Origin: AC-37 sp036386455
GTDB taxonomy: Bacteria; Actinomycetota; Thermoleophilia; Solirubrobacterales; Thermoleophilaceae
Assembly (NCBI GenBank): GCA_036386455.1
Contig: DASVVS010000065.1
Span: 1-44,801, forward strand
DNA length: 44,801 nucleotides
Direction: 5' to 3'
Shown here: piece after piece, positions 23,672 to 31,620 of the stretch
Layout: every line of letters starts with the position of its first letter
Numbering within the stretch: the first letter of the stretch is position 1
The notes under the pieces: model-generated
Told to the model about the DNA's origin: nothing
The model's input: only the letters and a program-made list of their open reading frames with translations
Database searches by the model: none
Made by a program: the position numbers and the translations under genes

Positions 23672-24090
23672 GCCCGGGCGATCGCCCGCGGCTGCTTCGC
23701 CGGCGGGAGGCGCTTCGGCAGGCAGGCCCGGTGGCTCGCCACGCCGATGCCCCAGCCCAGCGCCGGCCAGACCGGCCAGAAGTGGCCGCCGCCGGTCAGG
23801 CCCCAGATGGCGACCAGCATCGCGATGATCAGGACGTAGAGGCGCAGGTGGATCTCGTACGAGCGCCAGGCCGCCTCGCGCAGGGCGAGCGAGGCGCGGC
23901 TCGGCGTGATGCGCGGCAGGTCGCGCAGCAGCCGGTTCAGGTCTCCCACGTAGCGGGCGGCGAGCGCGTGGTCGGTCCGCGCCTCGAGCTCCTCGGTGGT
24001 CAGGCGGCCGGCGGCGGCATGGTCGCGCAGCGCGTCGACCACGCGGTCGCGGTCGGCGTCGGATGCTCGGAGCTCACCCCTCGTCGGCAC
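23668..24090 (-). CDS. DUF1707 domain membrane protein
   Basis: Protein of 140 residues. The N-terminal DUF1707 domain is clear: RASDADRDRVVDALRDHAAAGRLTTEELEARTDHALAARYVGDLNRLLRDLP. It is followed by a helical region and a membrane part (LYVLIIAMLVAIWGLTGGGHFWPVWPALGWGIGVA) of the 2TM type, then a basic tail. Such proteins are common in actinobacteria and their role is unknown. GTG 24090 has a TACCCT hexamer 7 nt upstream. The gene ends tail to tail with gatD. Confidence 0.88.
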   Translation of the reverse strand: MPTRGELRASDADRDRVVDALRDHAAAGRLTTEELEARTDHALAARYVGDLNRLLRDLPRITPSRASLALREAAWRSYEIHLRLYVLIIAMLVAIWGLTGGGHFWPVWPALGWGIGVASHRACLPKRLPPAKQPRAIARA

Positions 24091-24097
24091 CCCTCCC

Positions 24098-24103
24098 AGG
24101 GTA
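24098..24103 (-). promoter_or_regulatory. -10 hexamer TACCCT, leaderless type
   Basis: TACCCT lies 7 nt before GTG 24090. The GGGAGGG between them touches the start codon and is too close for a normal ribosome binding site. Confidence 0.4.
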
Positions 24104-24122
24104 TCCCGCAGAGCCCTTCGCG

Positions 24123-24554
24123 TCAGCGCCCGGTCGAGCCGAAACCGCCCTCGCCGCGGGCCGTCGCGTCGAGCTCCTCGACCTCCTCCACCGGCCCGGA
24201 CTCGTAGCGCACCAGCAGGAGCTGCGCGATGCGGTCCCCCACGCCCACCGAGAACTCCTCGTCCCTGTCCGCGTTCAGCAGAAGCACCCGCAGCTCGCCG
24301 CGGTAGCCCGAGTCGATCAGGCCGGGCGCGTTGGCCAGCCCGATCCCGTGCTTGCGGGCGAGCCCGCTGCGCGGCAGCACGAGCCCGGCGCAGCCCTCGG
24401 GGATCGCCACGGCGATACCGGTGCCCACGCTCGCGCGCTGCCCCGGCCCGAGCACGGCGGCCTCGGAGGCGAAGAGGTCGTAGCCGGCGTCGCCGGGATG
24501 GGCCTGCGCGGGTGCCTGTGCCTCGGGGCTGAGACGGGTGAAGCGGAGGGTCAC
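24123..24554 (-). CDS. dut: dUTP diphosphatase
   Basis: Protein of 143 residues, the usual trimeric dUTPase length. It cuts dUTP to dUMP and pyrophosphate. The five motifs are visible: AHPGDAGYDLFA (1), LVLPRSGLARKHGI (2), GLIDSGYRGELRVLLLN (3), VGDRIAQLLLV (4) and the C-terminal ARGEGGFGSTGR (5). GTG 24554 overlaps the hflX stop (GTGA), so it is co-translated with hflX; this overlap also decides the start. Confidence 0.96.
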   Translation of the reverse strand: MTLRFTRLSPEAQAPAQAHPGDAGYDLFASEAAVLGPGQRASVGTGIAVAIPEGCAGLVLPRSGLARKHGIGLANAPGLIDSGYRGELRVLLLNADRDEEFSVGVGDRIAQLLLVRYESGPVEEVEELDATARGEGGFGSTGR

Positions 24555-25900
24555 TCGGCGCTGAAGCGGTCCGGGGCGGAGCCGTCGCCGTTCGGCGAGG
24601 CGCCGTTCCCGTTCACCTCGAAGCGCTCGAAGCGCGCGGCGAGCCCGGCCGGCACGCGCGCCTTCACGCGCACGCCCTCGACGGTGTCCTCGCGCTCCAT
24701 CTCGCCCGCGACGTCGTGCAGCGCACTGAGCGAACCGCCCTCGGCATGCGGCACGAGCAGCTCCATCGGCCGCAGCGTGGCGAGGAAGCGCGCCTCGATC
24801 GCCTCGCGCAGCGAATCGAGCCCCTCCCCCGTCGCGGCCGAGACCTGTACCGCGCGCGGGTACCGGAACGTCAGCTCGCGGCGGCGGTCCTCGTCGAGCA
24901 GGTCCACCTTGTTGAGCGCCAGCACGGAGGGCCGCTCGGCCGCCCCGATCTCGGCCAGCACGTCGTTCACCGCGGCGATCATCTCGGCCTGCGCGTCCTC
25001 GGGAGCGGAGGCGTCGACCACGTGCACGATGAGATCCGCCCGCAGCGTCTCCTCCAGCGTGGCGGCGAAGGCGTCGACGAGCTGGTGCGGCAGCTTGCGG
25101 ATGAACCCGACGGTGTCGGTCAGCAGGTACTGCCGGCCGGCGATCTCGAAGGACCGGGTCAGCGGGTCGAGCGTGTGGAAGAGGCGGTCGCGCACCTCGG
25201 CGTCCGCGCCGGTGAGGGCGTTCAGGAGCGTGGACTTGCCGGCGTTCGTGTACCCCGCCAGCGCCGCGGTGGGCAGGTGCGCCCGCTCGCGCTCGCGCCG
25301 CTGGGTGCTGCGGGACGACTGCGTGCGCTCGAGCCGCTGCCGCAGCGCCGCGATCCGGTCGCGCGCCAGCCGCCGGTCCGTCTCGATCTGCGACTCGCCC
25401 GGACCGCGGGTGCCGATGCCGGCGCCGAGGCGCTCGAGGTGCGTCCACAGCCCGCGCATCCGCGCGAGGTTGTACTCGAGCTGGGCGAGCTCGACCTGGA
25501 GCTTGCCCTCGGCCGAGGCGGCGTGGTCGGCGAAGATGTCGAGGATGACCGCGGTCCGGTCGATGACCGGCACGCCCAGCTCCTCCTCCAGGTTGCGCTC
25601 CTGGCGCGGGAGCAGCTCGTCGTCGCAGGCCACGAGGTTCGCGTCGGACTCCTTGATCGCGTGCTTCAGCTCCGTGAGCTTGCCCTTGCCGAAGTAGCGG
25701 TCCGGGTCCGGCCGGTCGCGCCGCTGGGTCAGCTCTCCGGCGACCGCGACCCCCGCGGTGCGCAGCAGCTCGCGCAGCTCGGCGAGGTCGGGCTCGTCCG
25801 GGCCGGCCGCGATGCAGAGGGCACGCTGACGCGCCCGCGCGTTGCGGATTCCCTCGCCATATCTGCTCTCGCCGCGCCGTCCGTCTCGTCCCCGATCCAC
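24551..25900 (-). CDS. hflX: GTPase HflX
   Basis: Protein of 449 residues. The N-terminal HflX domain includes YFGKGKLTELK and the glycine-rich GIGTRGPGESQIETDRR at 160-176. The G domain has G1 GYTNAGKST at 216-224, G3 DTVGF at 262-266 and G4 NKVD at 330-333. HflX is a ribosome-associated GTPase that splits or rescues stalled ribosomes. The C-terminal tail (about 425-449, NGNGASPNGDGSAPD) is a low-complexity extension. GTG 25900 is used, supported by TAGACT 6 nt upstream. The first 25 residues are basic and poorly conserved in look. Confidence 0.95.
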   Translation of the reverse strand: MDRGRDGRRGESRYGEGIRNARARQRALCIAAGPDEPDLAELRELLRTAGVAVAGELTQRRDRPDPDRYFGKGKLTELKHAIKESDANLVACDDELLPRQERNLEEELGVPVIDRTAVILDIFADHAASAEGKLQVELAQLEYNLARMRGLWTHLERLGAGIGTRGPGESQIETDRRLARDRIAALRQRLERTQSSRSTQRRERERAHLPTAALAGYTNAGKSTLLNALTGADAEVRDRLFHTLDPLTRSFEIAGRQYLLTDTVGFIRKLPHQLVDAFAATLEETLRADLIVHVVDASAPEDAQAEMIAAVNDVLAEIGAAERPSVLALNKVDLLDEDRRRELTFRYPRAVQVSAATGEGLDSLREAIEARFLATLRPMELLVPHAEGGSLSALHDVAGEMEREDTVEGVRVKARVPAGLAARFERFEVNGNGASPNGDGSAPDRFSAE

Positions 25901-25906
25901 ACGGTC

Positions 25907-25925
25907 AGTCTAGGCGCGTTATCTT
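25907..25925. promoter_or_regulatory. Divergent leaderless -10 boxes for hflX and the epimerase
   Basis: Minus-strand TAGACT (25907-25912) is 6 nt before the hflX GTG. Plus-strand TATCTT (25920-25925) is 7 nt before the epimerase GTG at 25933. Only 32 bp separate the two start codons. Confidence 0.5.
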
Positions 25926-25932
25926 GGGCGCA

Positions 25933-26898
25933 GTGAAGGTCTTCGTGACGGGCGGGACCGGCTTCATCGGGAGCCGGCTGGTGGCGAAGCTGCGCGAGCG
26001 CGGCGACGACGTGGTCGCCCTCGTCCGCAGCCCCGACAAGGCCGCCGACCTGAAGCGCGCCGGAGTGGAGCTGATCGAGGGCGATCTGACGACGGTCGAC
26101 GCGATCCGCCGCGGCGTGGAGGGCTGCGACGCCTGCTTCCACGGCGCCGCCATCTACAAGGTCGGGATCCCCAAGTCGCAGCACGACGAGATGTACGAGA
26201 CGAACGTGCGCGGCACCGAGCGCGTGCTCGACGCCGCCGCGCAGGCCGGCGTGCCCAAGACCGTGTACCTGAGCACGATCAACGTGTTCGGCAACACCAA
26301 GGGCGAGGTCGTGGACGAGAGCTACAAGCGGCCCGGCGACGACTACGTCTCGTACTACGACCGGACCAAGTACGAGGCCCACCAGGTGGCGCTCGACCGG
26401 ATCGCCAAGGGCGCGCCGATCGTGATCGTGCAGCCGGGCGGCGTCTACGGCCCGGGCGACCACTCGGAGATCGGCAACATGATCGACCAGTACCGCTCCG
26501 GCCGGCTTCCGCTGATCCCGTTCCCGGAGACCGGTTTCAACATGGTCCACGTGGACGACGTCGCCGAGGGCTGCATCCTCGCCCTCGAGAACGGCAAGAC
26601 CGGCGAGTCGTACGTGCTCGGCGGCGAGATCACGAACTTCCGCGGACTGCTGGAGAAGGTCGCCCAGATCGAGGGCAAGAAGCCGCCCAAGCGGGCGCTG
26701 CCCGCCGGGGTGATGAAGGCGATCGCGCCGTTCGGCCCGATCGTGGGGAAGCCGTTCGGGCTGCCGCCGAACGTGCGCGAGCTGATCAGCGCCAGCGACG
26801 GCGTGACCTACTGGGCCAAGGACGACAAGGCCCGCACGCACCTTGGCTACGCCCCGCGGGACCTGGAGACGGGCCTGCGTCAGACGCTCGCCGCCTGA
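25933..26898 (+). CDS. NAD-dependent epimerase/dehydratase family protein (extended SDR)
   Basis: Protein of 321 residues. The nucleotide-binding motif TGGTGFIG is at 6-13. The acidic stretch IEGDLT and the LSTINVFG segment follow. The catalytic pair is Y142 and K146 (YYDRTKYEAH). After it comes the QPGGVYGPGD segment of extended short-chain dehydrogenases. The C-terminal substrate region does not identify the sugar or alcohol; dihydroflavonol-reductase-like enzymes are the nearest look. GTG 25933 is preferred over TTG 25924 because TATCTT lies 7 nt upstream and VKVFVTGG is the usual start. Confidence 0.88.
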   Translation: MKVFVTGGTGFIGSRLVAKLRERGDDVVALVRSPDKAADLKRAGVELIEGDLTTVDAIRRGVEGCDACFHGAAIYKVGIPKSQHDEMYETNVRGTERVLDAAAQAGVPKTVYLSTINVFGNTKGEVVDESYKRPGDDYVSYYDRTKYEAHQVALDRIAKGAPIVIVQPGGVYGPGDHSEIGNMIDQYRSGRLPLIPFPETGFNMVHVDDVAEGCILALENGKTGESYVLGGEITNFRGLLEKVAQIEGKKPPKRALPAGVMKAIAPFGPIVGKPFGLPPNVRELISASDGVTYWAKDDKARTHLGYAPRDLETGLRQTLAA

Positions 26899-27000
26899 CC
26901 GGCTTCGGCGATCAGAAGGGCGATTTCGACCACGCCGAGAGCTCTTGGCGGCGCCCGGCCCGGGCCGCTACGGGCGCTGGCTCTCGCCGGGCTGGCGGCG

Positions 27001-27387
27001 GTGGCGCTCGCGGCGGGCGGCTGCGAGCCCTCGGGCGACGACGTGCGCGAGGCACGGGCGGTGGCCGAGGCCTACGCGCAGGCGCGCGGCCGCAACGACT
27101 TCCGGGCCATGTGCGCGACGCTCAGCGACAGGCTGGCCGAGGACTACGCGCGCGGCGCCGGAAGCTGCGCCGCGGGCGCCCGCGCGCTGGTCGAGCCGGG
27201 CGGCCGGATCGCGGAGCCTTTCCGCATCGACGTCAGGGAGTCGGAATCGTCGGGCGACCGCATCGTCGCGGTCTTCGAGTACTCGCGAGCGGGGTCGCCC
27301 GGGACCTCGGCGTTCCAGCTCGAGCTCGTGCGCGAGGGCGGCTCGTGGGCCGTCGACGCCGACGACGCGAACCTGCCGGCCGGCTGA
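27001..27387 (+). CDS. Probable lipoprotein, NTF2-like; true start unclear
   Basis: The frame encodes a lipobox (LAAGGC, Cys codon at 27022) and about 120 mature residues. The opening helix EARAVAEAYAQARGRNDFRAMCATLS and the later strand pairs resemble NTF2-like export proteins. GTG 27001 is the only canonical start, but it would begin inside the signal peptide. In the same frame the hydrophobic run LRALALAGLAAVALAA extends upstream from 26968, and the frame is open back to 26899. No ATG, GTG or TTG occurs there in frame. Either a rare start (ATT 26923, CTG 26977) is used, or a frameshift or sequence error lies near 26955. Function is unknown. Confidence 0.6.
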   Translation: MALAAGGCEPSGDDVREARAVAEAYAQARGRNDFRAMCATLSDRLAEDYARGAGSCAAGARALVEPGGRIAEPFRIDVRESESSGDRIVAVFEYSRAGSPGTSAFQLELVREGGSWAVDADDANLPAG

Positions 27388-27397
27388 GGCCGGCGCC

Positions 27398-28561
27398 CTA
27401 CCCGCCCAGGCTCCCCCGCAGCCGCTCCACGGCCTCGCGGATCCGGTCGTCGTCCATCGTCAGGGAGATCCTGAAGAAGCCCTCGCCGTTCGGGCCGTAG
27501 GCGCCGCCAGGCGAGAGGACCACGCCGGACTCCTCCAGCACCATCTCGCAGTAGGACGCCGAGGTGTGCCCCTCGGGCACCGGCGCCCAGACGTAGATCG
27601 TGCCCTTCGGCGGGGTCACGTCCACGCCGATCTCGCGCAGGGCGTCGCAGACGAGATCGCGGCGGCGCTTGTACACGTCGCTCATCTCGCGCGGGGTCGA
27701 GTCGGCGTCGTTCAGCGCTGCCGCTGCCGCGATCTGCACCGCCTCGAACATCCCCGAGTCGATGTTCGACTTGAGCCGCCAGTAGCTCTCGATCGCCTCC
27801 GCGTTGCCGACGATCGCGGCCGTCCGCCAGCCCGTCATGTTGTAGCCCTTCGACAGCGAGAAGACCTCGACGCCGACCTCCCTCGCCCCCGGCGTCTGCA
27901 GGAAGCTCGGCGCCACGTAGCCGTCGAACGTCGTCTCCGTGTAGGAGGCGTCGTGCACCACCAGCACGTCGTGCTCGCGCGCCAGCTCCACCGCCCGCTC
28001 GAACACGCCGTCGGGCGCCACCGCCCCGGTCGGGTTGTTCGGGTAGTTGATGAACATCAGCCGCGCGCGGGCCCAGTCGGAGTCCGAGACGGAGTCGAAG
28101 TCCGGCGCGAAGCCGGCCTCGGCGCGCAGCGGCAGCAGCACCGGCTCGGCGCCCGCCAGCAGCGGGCCGCCGGTGTAGACCGGGTAGCCCGGGTCGCTCG
28201 CCAGCGCCACGCTGTCGGGGTCGAGGAACGCGAGGTTGAGGTTGAAGATGCACTCCTTGGCGCCGAGCGCCGGGATCACCTCGGTGGCGGGGTCGAGCGC
28301 CACGCCGAAGCGCCGCTCGTAGAAGCCGGCCACGGCCTCGCGGAAGTCCGCCCGCCCGCGGTTCGACGGGTACTGGTGCGTGCCCGGGTCGCGGGCGCCC
28401 GAATGGAGAGCCTCGATCACCAGGTCGGGGGTCGGCAGGTCCGGGTCGCCGATGCCGAGGCTGATCACGTCCACCCCCTGCTCCTTCTTGGCGGCGATCT
28501 TCCGCTCCAGCTCGGCGAACAGGTACGGCGGGATCCGCTCCAGGCGGCTACTCGGCTTCAC
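27398..28561 (-). CDS. dapL: LL-diaminopimelate aminotransferase (DapL-type)
   Basis: PLP-dependent class I/II aminotransferase of 387 residues. Substrate-side motifs are SLGIGDPDLPTP and GTHQYPSNRG. YPNNPTG is at 173-179. The PLP lysine is K238 in SLSKGYNMTGWR. The final Arg is in FFRISLTM. DapL converts tetrahydrodipicolinate directly to LL-diaminopimelate with glutamate. Its place directly after dapF, with a 14 bp overlap, supports the DapL role over other aminotransferases of this fold. GTG 28561 is the start. Confidence 0.85.
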   Translation of the reverse strand: MKPSSRLERIPPYLFAELERKIAAKKEQGVDVISLGIGDPDLPTPDLVIEALHSGARDPGTHQYPSNRGRADFREAVAGFYERRFGVALDPATEVIPALGAKECIFNLNLAFLDPDSVALASDPGYPVYTGGPLLAGAEPVLLPLRAEAGFAPDFDSVSDSDWARARLMFINYPNNPTGAVAPDGVFERAVELAREHDVLVVHDASYTETTFDGYVAPSFLQTPGAREVGVEVFSLSKGYNMTGWRTAAIVGNAEAIESYWRLKSNIDSGMFEAVQIAAAAALNDADSTPREMSDVYKRRRDLVCDALREIGVDVTPPKGTIYVWAPVPEGHTSASYCEMVLEESGVVLSPGGAYGPNGEGFFRISLTMDDDRIREAVERLRGSLGG

Positions 28562-29399
28562 GCAGCTCCTCCACGAAGTCGTCGGCCAGCCGCCCCTGGT
28601 ACACGGGCACGGCCCAGCCGGTCAGGTTCACGTTCAGGTCCTCCCCCACCTCCACCTCGAGGTCGCCCCCGTCGAGGTGCACGGTCACGGGACTGTCGAC
28701 GCCGCGCAGCACCGCGGCCACCGCGGCCCCGCTCGCCCCGGTCCCGGACGACATCGTCTCCCCCACGCCGCGCTCGAAGATCCGCGCGGTGATCTCGCCC
28801 TCGCCGTCGCGGCGCCAGAACGAGACGTTCGTCCGGTTGGGGAAGAGCTCGGTGTTCGACTCGATCGGGGCGCCCAGCGCCGGCAGGTCGAGCCCCGCCA
28901 GGTCCTCGTCCGCGATCTCGATCGCGCACTGCGGGTTGCCGATCGACACGTGCTGGAAGGCGAGCTCGCGGCCGGCCGATTCGAGCGTGCCGGTGCCGTC
29001 CTCGCCGCCGCCGGGGTAGTCCTTCGAGGTGAGCTTGGCGCGGCCCATGTCCACGCGGCAGGTGGCCGGCCCCGTGATCTGCGGCCGGATCTCGCCGGCG
29101 GCCGTCTGGATCGAGAACACGTCGTGGTCCACCCAGCCGCGGTGGCGCAGGTACAGGATCGCCTCGCGCGCGCCGTTGCCCGACAGCTCCGCCTCCGACC
29201 CGTCGGGGTTGAAGATCCGCAGGCGCGCGACGTAGCCGCGCTCGTCAGGCTCGGACAGCAGCAGGATCCCGTCGGACGCGATGCCCGTGTGGAACGCGCA
29301 CAGCCGCCGGATCCGCTCGGGCGTGAGCTCGAACGGGAGCTCGCGCTCCTCGACGATCACGTAGTCGTTGCCCAGGGCCTGCCACTTCTCGAAGCGCAT
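28548..29399 (-). CDS. dapF: Diaminopimelate epimerase homologue with both catalytic Cys replaced by Ser
   Basis: Protein of 283 residues, aligning over the full length with DapF, which interconverts LL- and meso-diaminopimelate using two cysteines. Binding motifs are kept: GNDYV (10-14), IFNPDGSEAE (62-71), GNPQC (154-158), NRTN (188-191) and ERGVGET (209-215). The two catalytic positions are changed: the first motif reads LSGNGARE with S73 where Cys is expected, and the second reads MSSGTGAS with S218 where Cys is expected. Both are clear in the DNA (TCG and TCC codons). Cys 34, 114 and 158 remain but lie elsewhere. It is co-transcribed with dapL. It may be a divergent epimerase or may have another activity. 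Confidence 0.85.
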   Translation of the reverse strand: MRFEKWQALGNDYVIVEERELPFELTPERIRRLCAFHTGIASDGILLLSEPDERGYVARLRIFNPDGSEAELSGNGAREAILYLRHRGWVDHDVFSIQTAAGEIRPQITGPATCRVDMGRAKLTSKDYPGGGEDGTGTLESAGRELAFQHVSIGNPQCAIEIADEDLAGLDLPALGAPIESNTELFPNRTNVSFWRRDGEGEITARIFERGVGETMSSGTGASGAAVAAVLRGVDSPVTVHLDGGDLEVEVGEDLNVNLTGWAVPVYQGRLADDFVEELREAE

Positions 29400-29409
29400 G
29401 CGGCGGGCG

Positions 29410-29415
29410 ACTATA
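29410..29415 (-). promoter_or_regulatory. -10 hexamer TATAGT upstream of dapF
   Basis: TATAGT lies 10 nt before the dapF ATG at 29399 and overlaps the stop codon of the GNAT gene. It would start a short-leader transcript of dapF-dapL separate from miaA. Confidence 0.45.
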
Positions 29416-30019
29416 CGGGGCGTGGCTCACGCCACATCAGCCACACGTGGGGGCCCTCGGGCAGGTCCAGCTCGCCGGTCACGCGGAAGCCGTGCCGGGC
29501 GTAGAAGGCGAGGTTGCTCTCCTTCGAGGACTCGAGGTAGGCGGGGATCTCGTTGCGGTCGCAGTCGTCGAGCACCGGCGCGAGCAGCGCCGAGCCCACG
29601 CCGCGGCCCTGGGCGTCGGGGTCGGTGCCGAGGATCGCCAGGTAGTAGTGCGGCTCGGGCGGGTGCTCGGCGTCGATCATCTTCCAGCCGCGCGCGAGCA
29701 GGGGCGTGCGCCCGCGCGTGAGCGGCAGCATCCGCGCCGTGAGGATCAGGCCGGCGAGCGGCGACATCTCCCAGCGGCCCGGCTGCGCCCAGATCGCGGC
29801 GCCCAGGTGGTCGTCGGTCGTGTAGCTCTCCTCCTGGCCGAGCAGCGACCCCACGCGCAGGCGGAACATGCGCTCGATCCGCCGCTCGCGCTCGCCCGGG
29901 TCCGGGAAGAACCACGCCATCACGGGGTCGTCGTGGAAGGCGCGCGCGAGCACCGAGGCCACCCCGCGCAGGTCGTCGCGCCCCGCGCGGCGGACCGCGG
30001 GCGGCGCTCCCACCGTCAC
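29411..30019 (-). CDS. GNAT family N-acetyltransferase
   Basis: Protein of 202 residues. The acetyl-CoA binding motif A is ILGTDPDAQGRGVGSALL (Q/R-x-x-G-x-G/A type), followed by PAYLESSKESNLAFYARHGF, the usual motif B ending. The N-terminal part (VASVLARAFHDDPVMAWFFPD) is typical of the branch that includes many antibiotic-like acetyltransferases. The acceptor is not known. GTG 30019 overlaps the miaA stop (GTGA), so the two are translated together. The gene ends 11 bp before dapF. Confidence 0.9.
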   Translation of the reverse strand: MTVGAPPAVRRAGRDDLRGVASVLARAFHDDPVMAWFFPDPGERERRIERMFRLRVGSLLGQEESYTTDDHLGAAIWAQPGRWEMSPLAGLILTARMLPLTRGRTPLLARGWKMIDAEHPPEPHYYLAILGTDPDAQGRGVGSALLAPVLDDCDRNEIPAYLESSKESNLAFYARHGFRVTGELDLPEGPHVWLMWREPRPV

Positions 30020-30912
30020 AGGCTCCCCGCGATCTCGGCGGCGGCGCCGGCGGCCGGGCGGCCGGTCAGGTCCACGACGGTCACGTCCGGCAGCTTGCGC
30101 ATCCAGGTGAGCTGGCGCTTGGCGTAGTTGCGGGTGCGGCGCTTCATCCCCTCCACGTCCCCGCTCAGGAGCTCTTCGAACCCGAGCGCCTTGCGGGCGG
30201 TGCGCGAGGCGCCCGCCGCGGCCGCCCGCCGCACCTCCTCCTCCGCGCCCGCGGCGACCATCGCGTCCACGCGCGCGTCGATCCGCGCGTAGAGGTCCTC
30301 GCGCTCGCGCACGAGGCCGAAGAGGCGCGTGGGGCGCCGCGTGTCGGTGGTCCACAGCTCGGACCCCTCCGTCCGCGGCGGCTCCGCGCCCATCTCGAGC
30401 AGCTCGAGCGAGCGGACGATCCGGGTGCGGTCCGTGGGCTCGATCGTGGCCGCGGCCCGGGGCGCGCGGCGGCTCAGCTCGGCGTGCAGGGCGGCGGGCC
30501 CGCGCGCCTCGACCTCCCGCTGCCAGCGCGCCCGCAGCTCCGGCGGCGGCTGCGGCGCCAGCGACAGCTCCGTGAGCGCCGCGCGCAGGTACAGCCCGGT
30601 GCCGCCGAGCACGATCGGGCGCCGCCCGGCGCCGAGCGCGGCGTCGATCTCCGCGTGCGCCAGCGGCATGAACTCCCCGGCCGAGAAGGCGGCGTCCACG
30701 CCCACGAACGACACGAGCCGGTGCTCGAGCCGCCCGCGCTCCTCCTCGCTCGCCACACCGGTGAGCGTCTCGAGCCCGCGGTAGACCTGGAGCGCGTCGG
30801 CCGAGATCGCGACCGGGTCCTCGCCGCGCGCCCGCAGCAGCTCGGCCAGCTCGACGGCGACGGCGGTCTTGCCGACGCCGGTGGGGCCGAAGATCGCGAC
30901 GACCTCGCTCAC
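30016..30912 (-). CDS. miaA: tRNA dimethylallyltransferase
   Basis: Protein of 298 residues. It adds a dimethylallyl group to A37 of tRNAs that read UNN codons. The P-loop GPTGVGKT is at 9-16. Other motifs are ISADALQVYRG, LGGTGLYLRA, DRTRIVRSLE and the tRNA-binding KRRTRNYAKRQLTWMRK. GTG 30912 is the start. The hexamer CATCGT 7 nt upstream is a weaker version of the -10 motif seen at other genes. The second enzyme of the pathway, miaB, lies at 38705-40024 on the same strand. Confidence 0.97.
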   Translation of the reverse strand: MSEVVAIFGPTGVGKTAVAVELAELLRARGEDPVAISADALQVYRGLETLTGVASEEERGRLEHRLVSFVGVDAAFSAGEFMPLAHAEIDAALGAGRRPIVLGGTGLYLRAALTELSLAPQPPPELRARWQREVEARGPAALHAELSRRAPRAAATIEPTDRTRIVRSLELLEMGAEPPRTEGSELWTTDTRRPTRLFGLVREREDLYARIDARVDAMVAAGAEEEVRRAAAAGASRTARKALGFEELLSGDVEGMKRRTRNYAKRQLTWMRKLPDVTVVDLTGRPAAGAAAEIAGSL

Positions 30913-30955
30913 GGCCGGAACGATGGCAGTCCCGGCCGGAGCGAGGCGCCCGCGG

Positions 30956-31375
30956 CTAGGTGCGGGAGTCGGCGCTGGCCAGGCGGCTGAGCGTGAGCGC
31001 CCCGAGCAGCAGCCCGAAGTCGCGCAGCGCGATGTCGCCGTACCCGCCGACGAGGAGCAGGTTGAGGATGATCCCGCCGAGCCAGGCGGCGACCAGCAGG
31101 CCGCCGAAGCGGGGTGCCAGCAGCACGACGAGGCCCGCCGCGATCTCGACGACCCCGACGATGTGCATCGCGTCCGCCGCGCTGCCCGGGATAAGCGAGT
31201 TGAACTCGGAGGCCAGGTAGCGGGTCCAGTCGTCGGTGAGGACGTTCGCGAACTTGTCGAGCCCGAAGAGGATGGGCGCGACCGTGAAGGCGATCCGCAT
31301 GATGAGGAACGCCTGCGCCGCGGGATCGCTCGTGAGCGTCCGCGGCCGTGGAAGTGAGACGGATGATGTGGTCAT
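30956..31375 (-). CDS. DoxX-like four-helix membrane protein
   Basis: Protein of 139 residues. The pattern is of the DoxX/DUF family: RIAFTVAPILFGLDKFANVL, then GVVEIAAGLVVLLAPRFGGLLVAAWLGGIILNLLL and a final helix. Four helices are predicted. DoxX relatives work in redox-linked membrane complexes or are of unknown role. ATG 31375 overlaps the stop of the zinc-finger anti-sigma gene (ATGA), so it belongs to the sigma operon and could be part of its response. Confidence 0.75.
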   Translation of the reverse strand: MTTSSVSLPRPRTLTSDPAAQAFLIMRIAFTVAPILFGLDKFANVLTDDWTRYLASEFNSLIPGSAADAMHIVGVVEIAAGLVVLLAPRFGGLLVAAWLGGIILNLLLVGGYGDIALRDFGLLLGALTLSRLASADSRT

Positions 31376-31617
31376 GCCCCGTCTGCGCGCGGCGGCGGCG
31401 CGTCCTTACCCACGAGCTCGCGCAGGCTCTCGTACTCGTCCGCGCACGCCGGGCACCCGGCGAGGTGCGCGCGCATGCCGGGCACGCGCTCGTCGGGCCG
31501 CCCGCCGGCGACCTCCAGCTCGACGTACTCGTCGAGCCGCTCGAAGCACTCGTCGCAGAGGATCTCCGGCTCGGCGGGGCCCAGCAGGCGGTCGATCTTC
31601 TCGCGGTCGCCGGTCAT
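31372..31617 (-). CDS. Zinc-finger anti-sigma factor
   Basis: Small soluble protein of 81 residues. It has ILCDECFERLDEYVELEVAGG followed by RAHLAGCPACADEYESL. The His-x3-Cys-x2-Cys set (HLAGCPAC) is the zinc-binding anti-sigma (ZAS) motif, and CDEC adds a second Cys pair. Such cysteines can make the protein redox-responsive. It lies 3 bp after the sigma factor stop, whose GAGGAGGG end provides its ribosome binding site. It most likely binds and holds that sigma factor. Confidence 0.85.
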   Translation of the reverse strand: MTGDREKIDRLLGPAEPEILCDECFERLDEYVELEVAGGRPDERVPGMRAHLAGCPACADEYESLRELVGKDAPPPRADGA

Positions 31618-31620
31618 CGG

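Noticed and set aside
26843..28792. Plus-strand open frame of 649 codons across dapL
   Set aside because: Shadow of the aminotransferase and epimerase genes; no motif.
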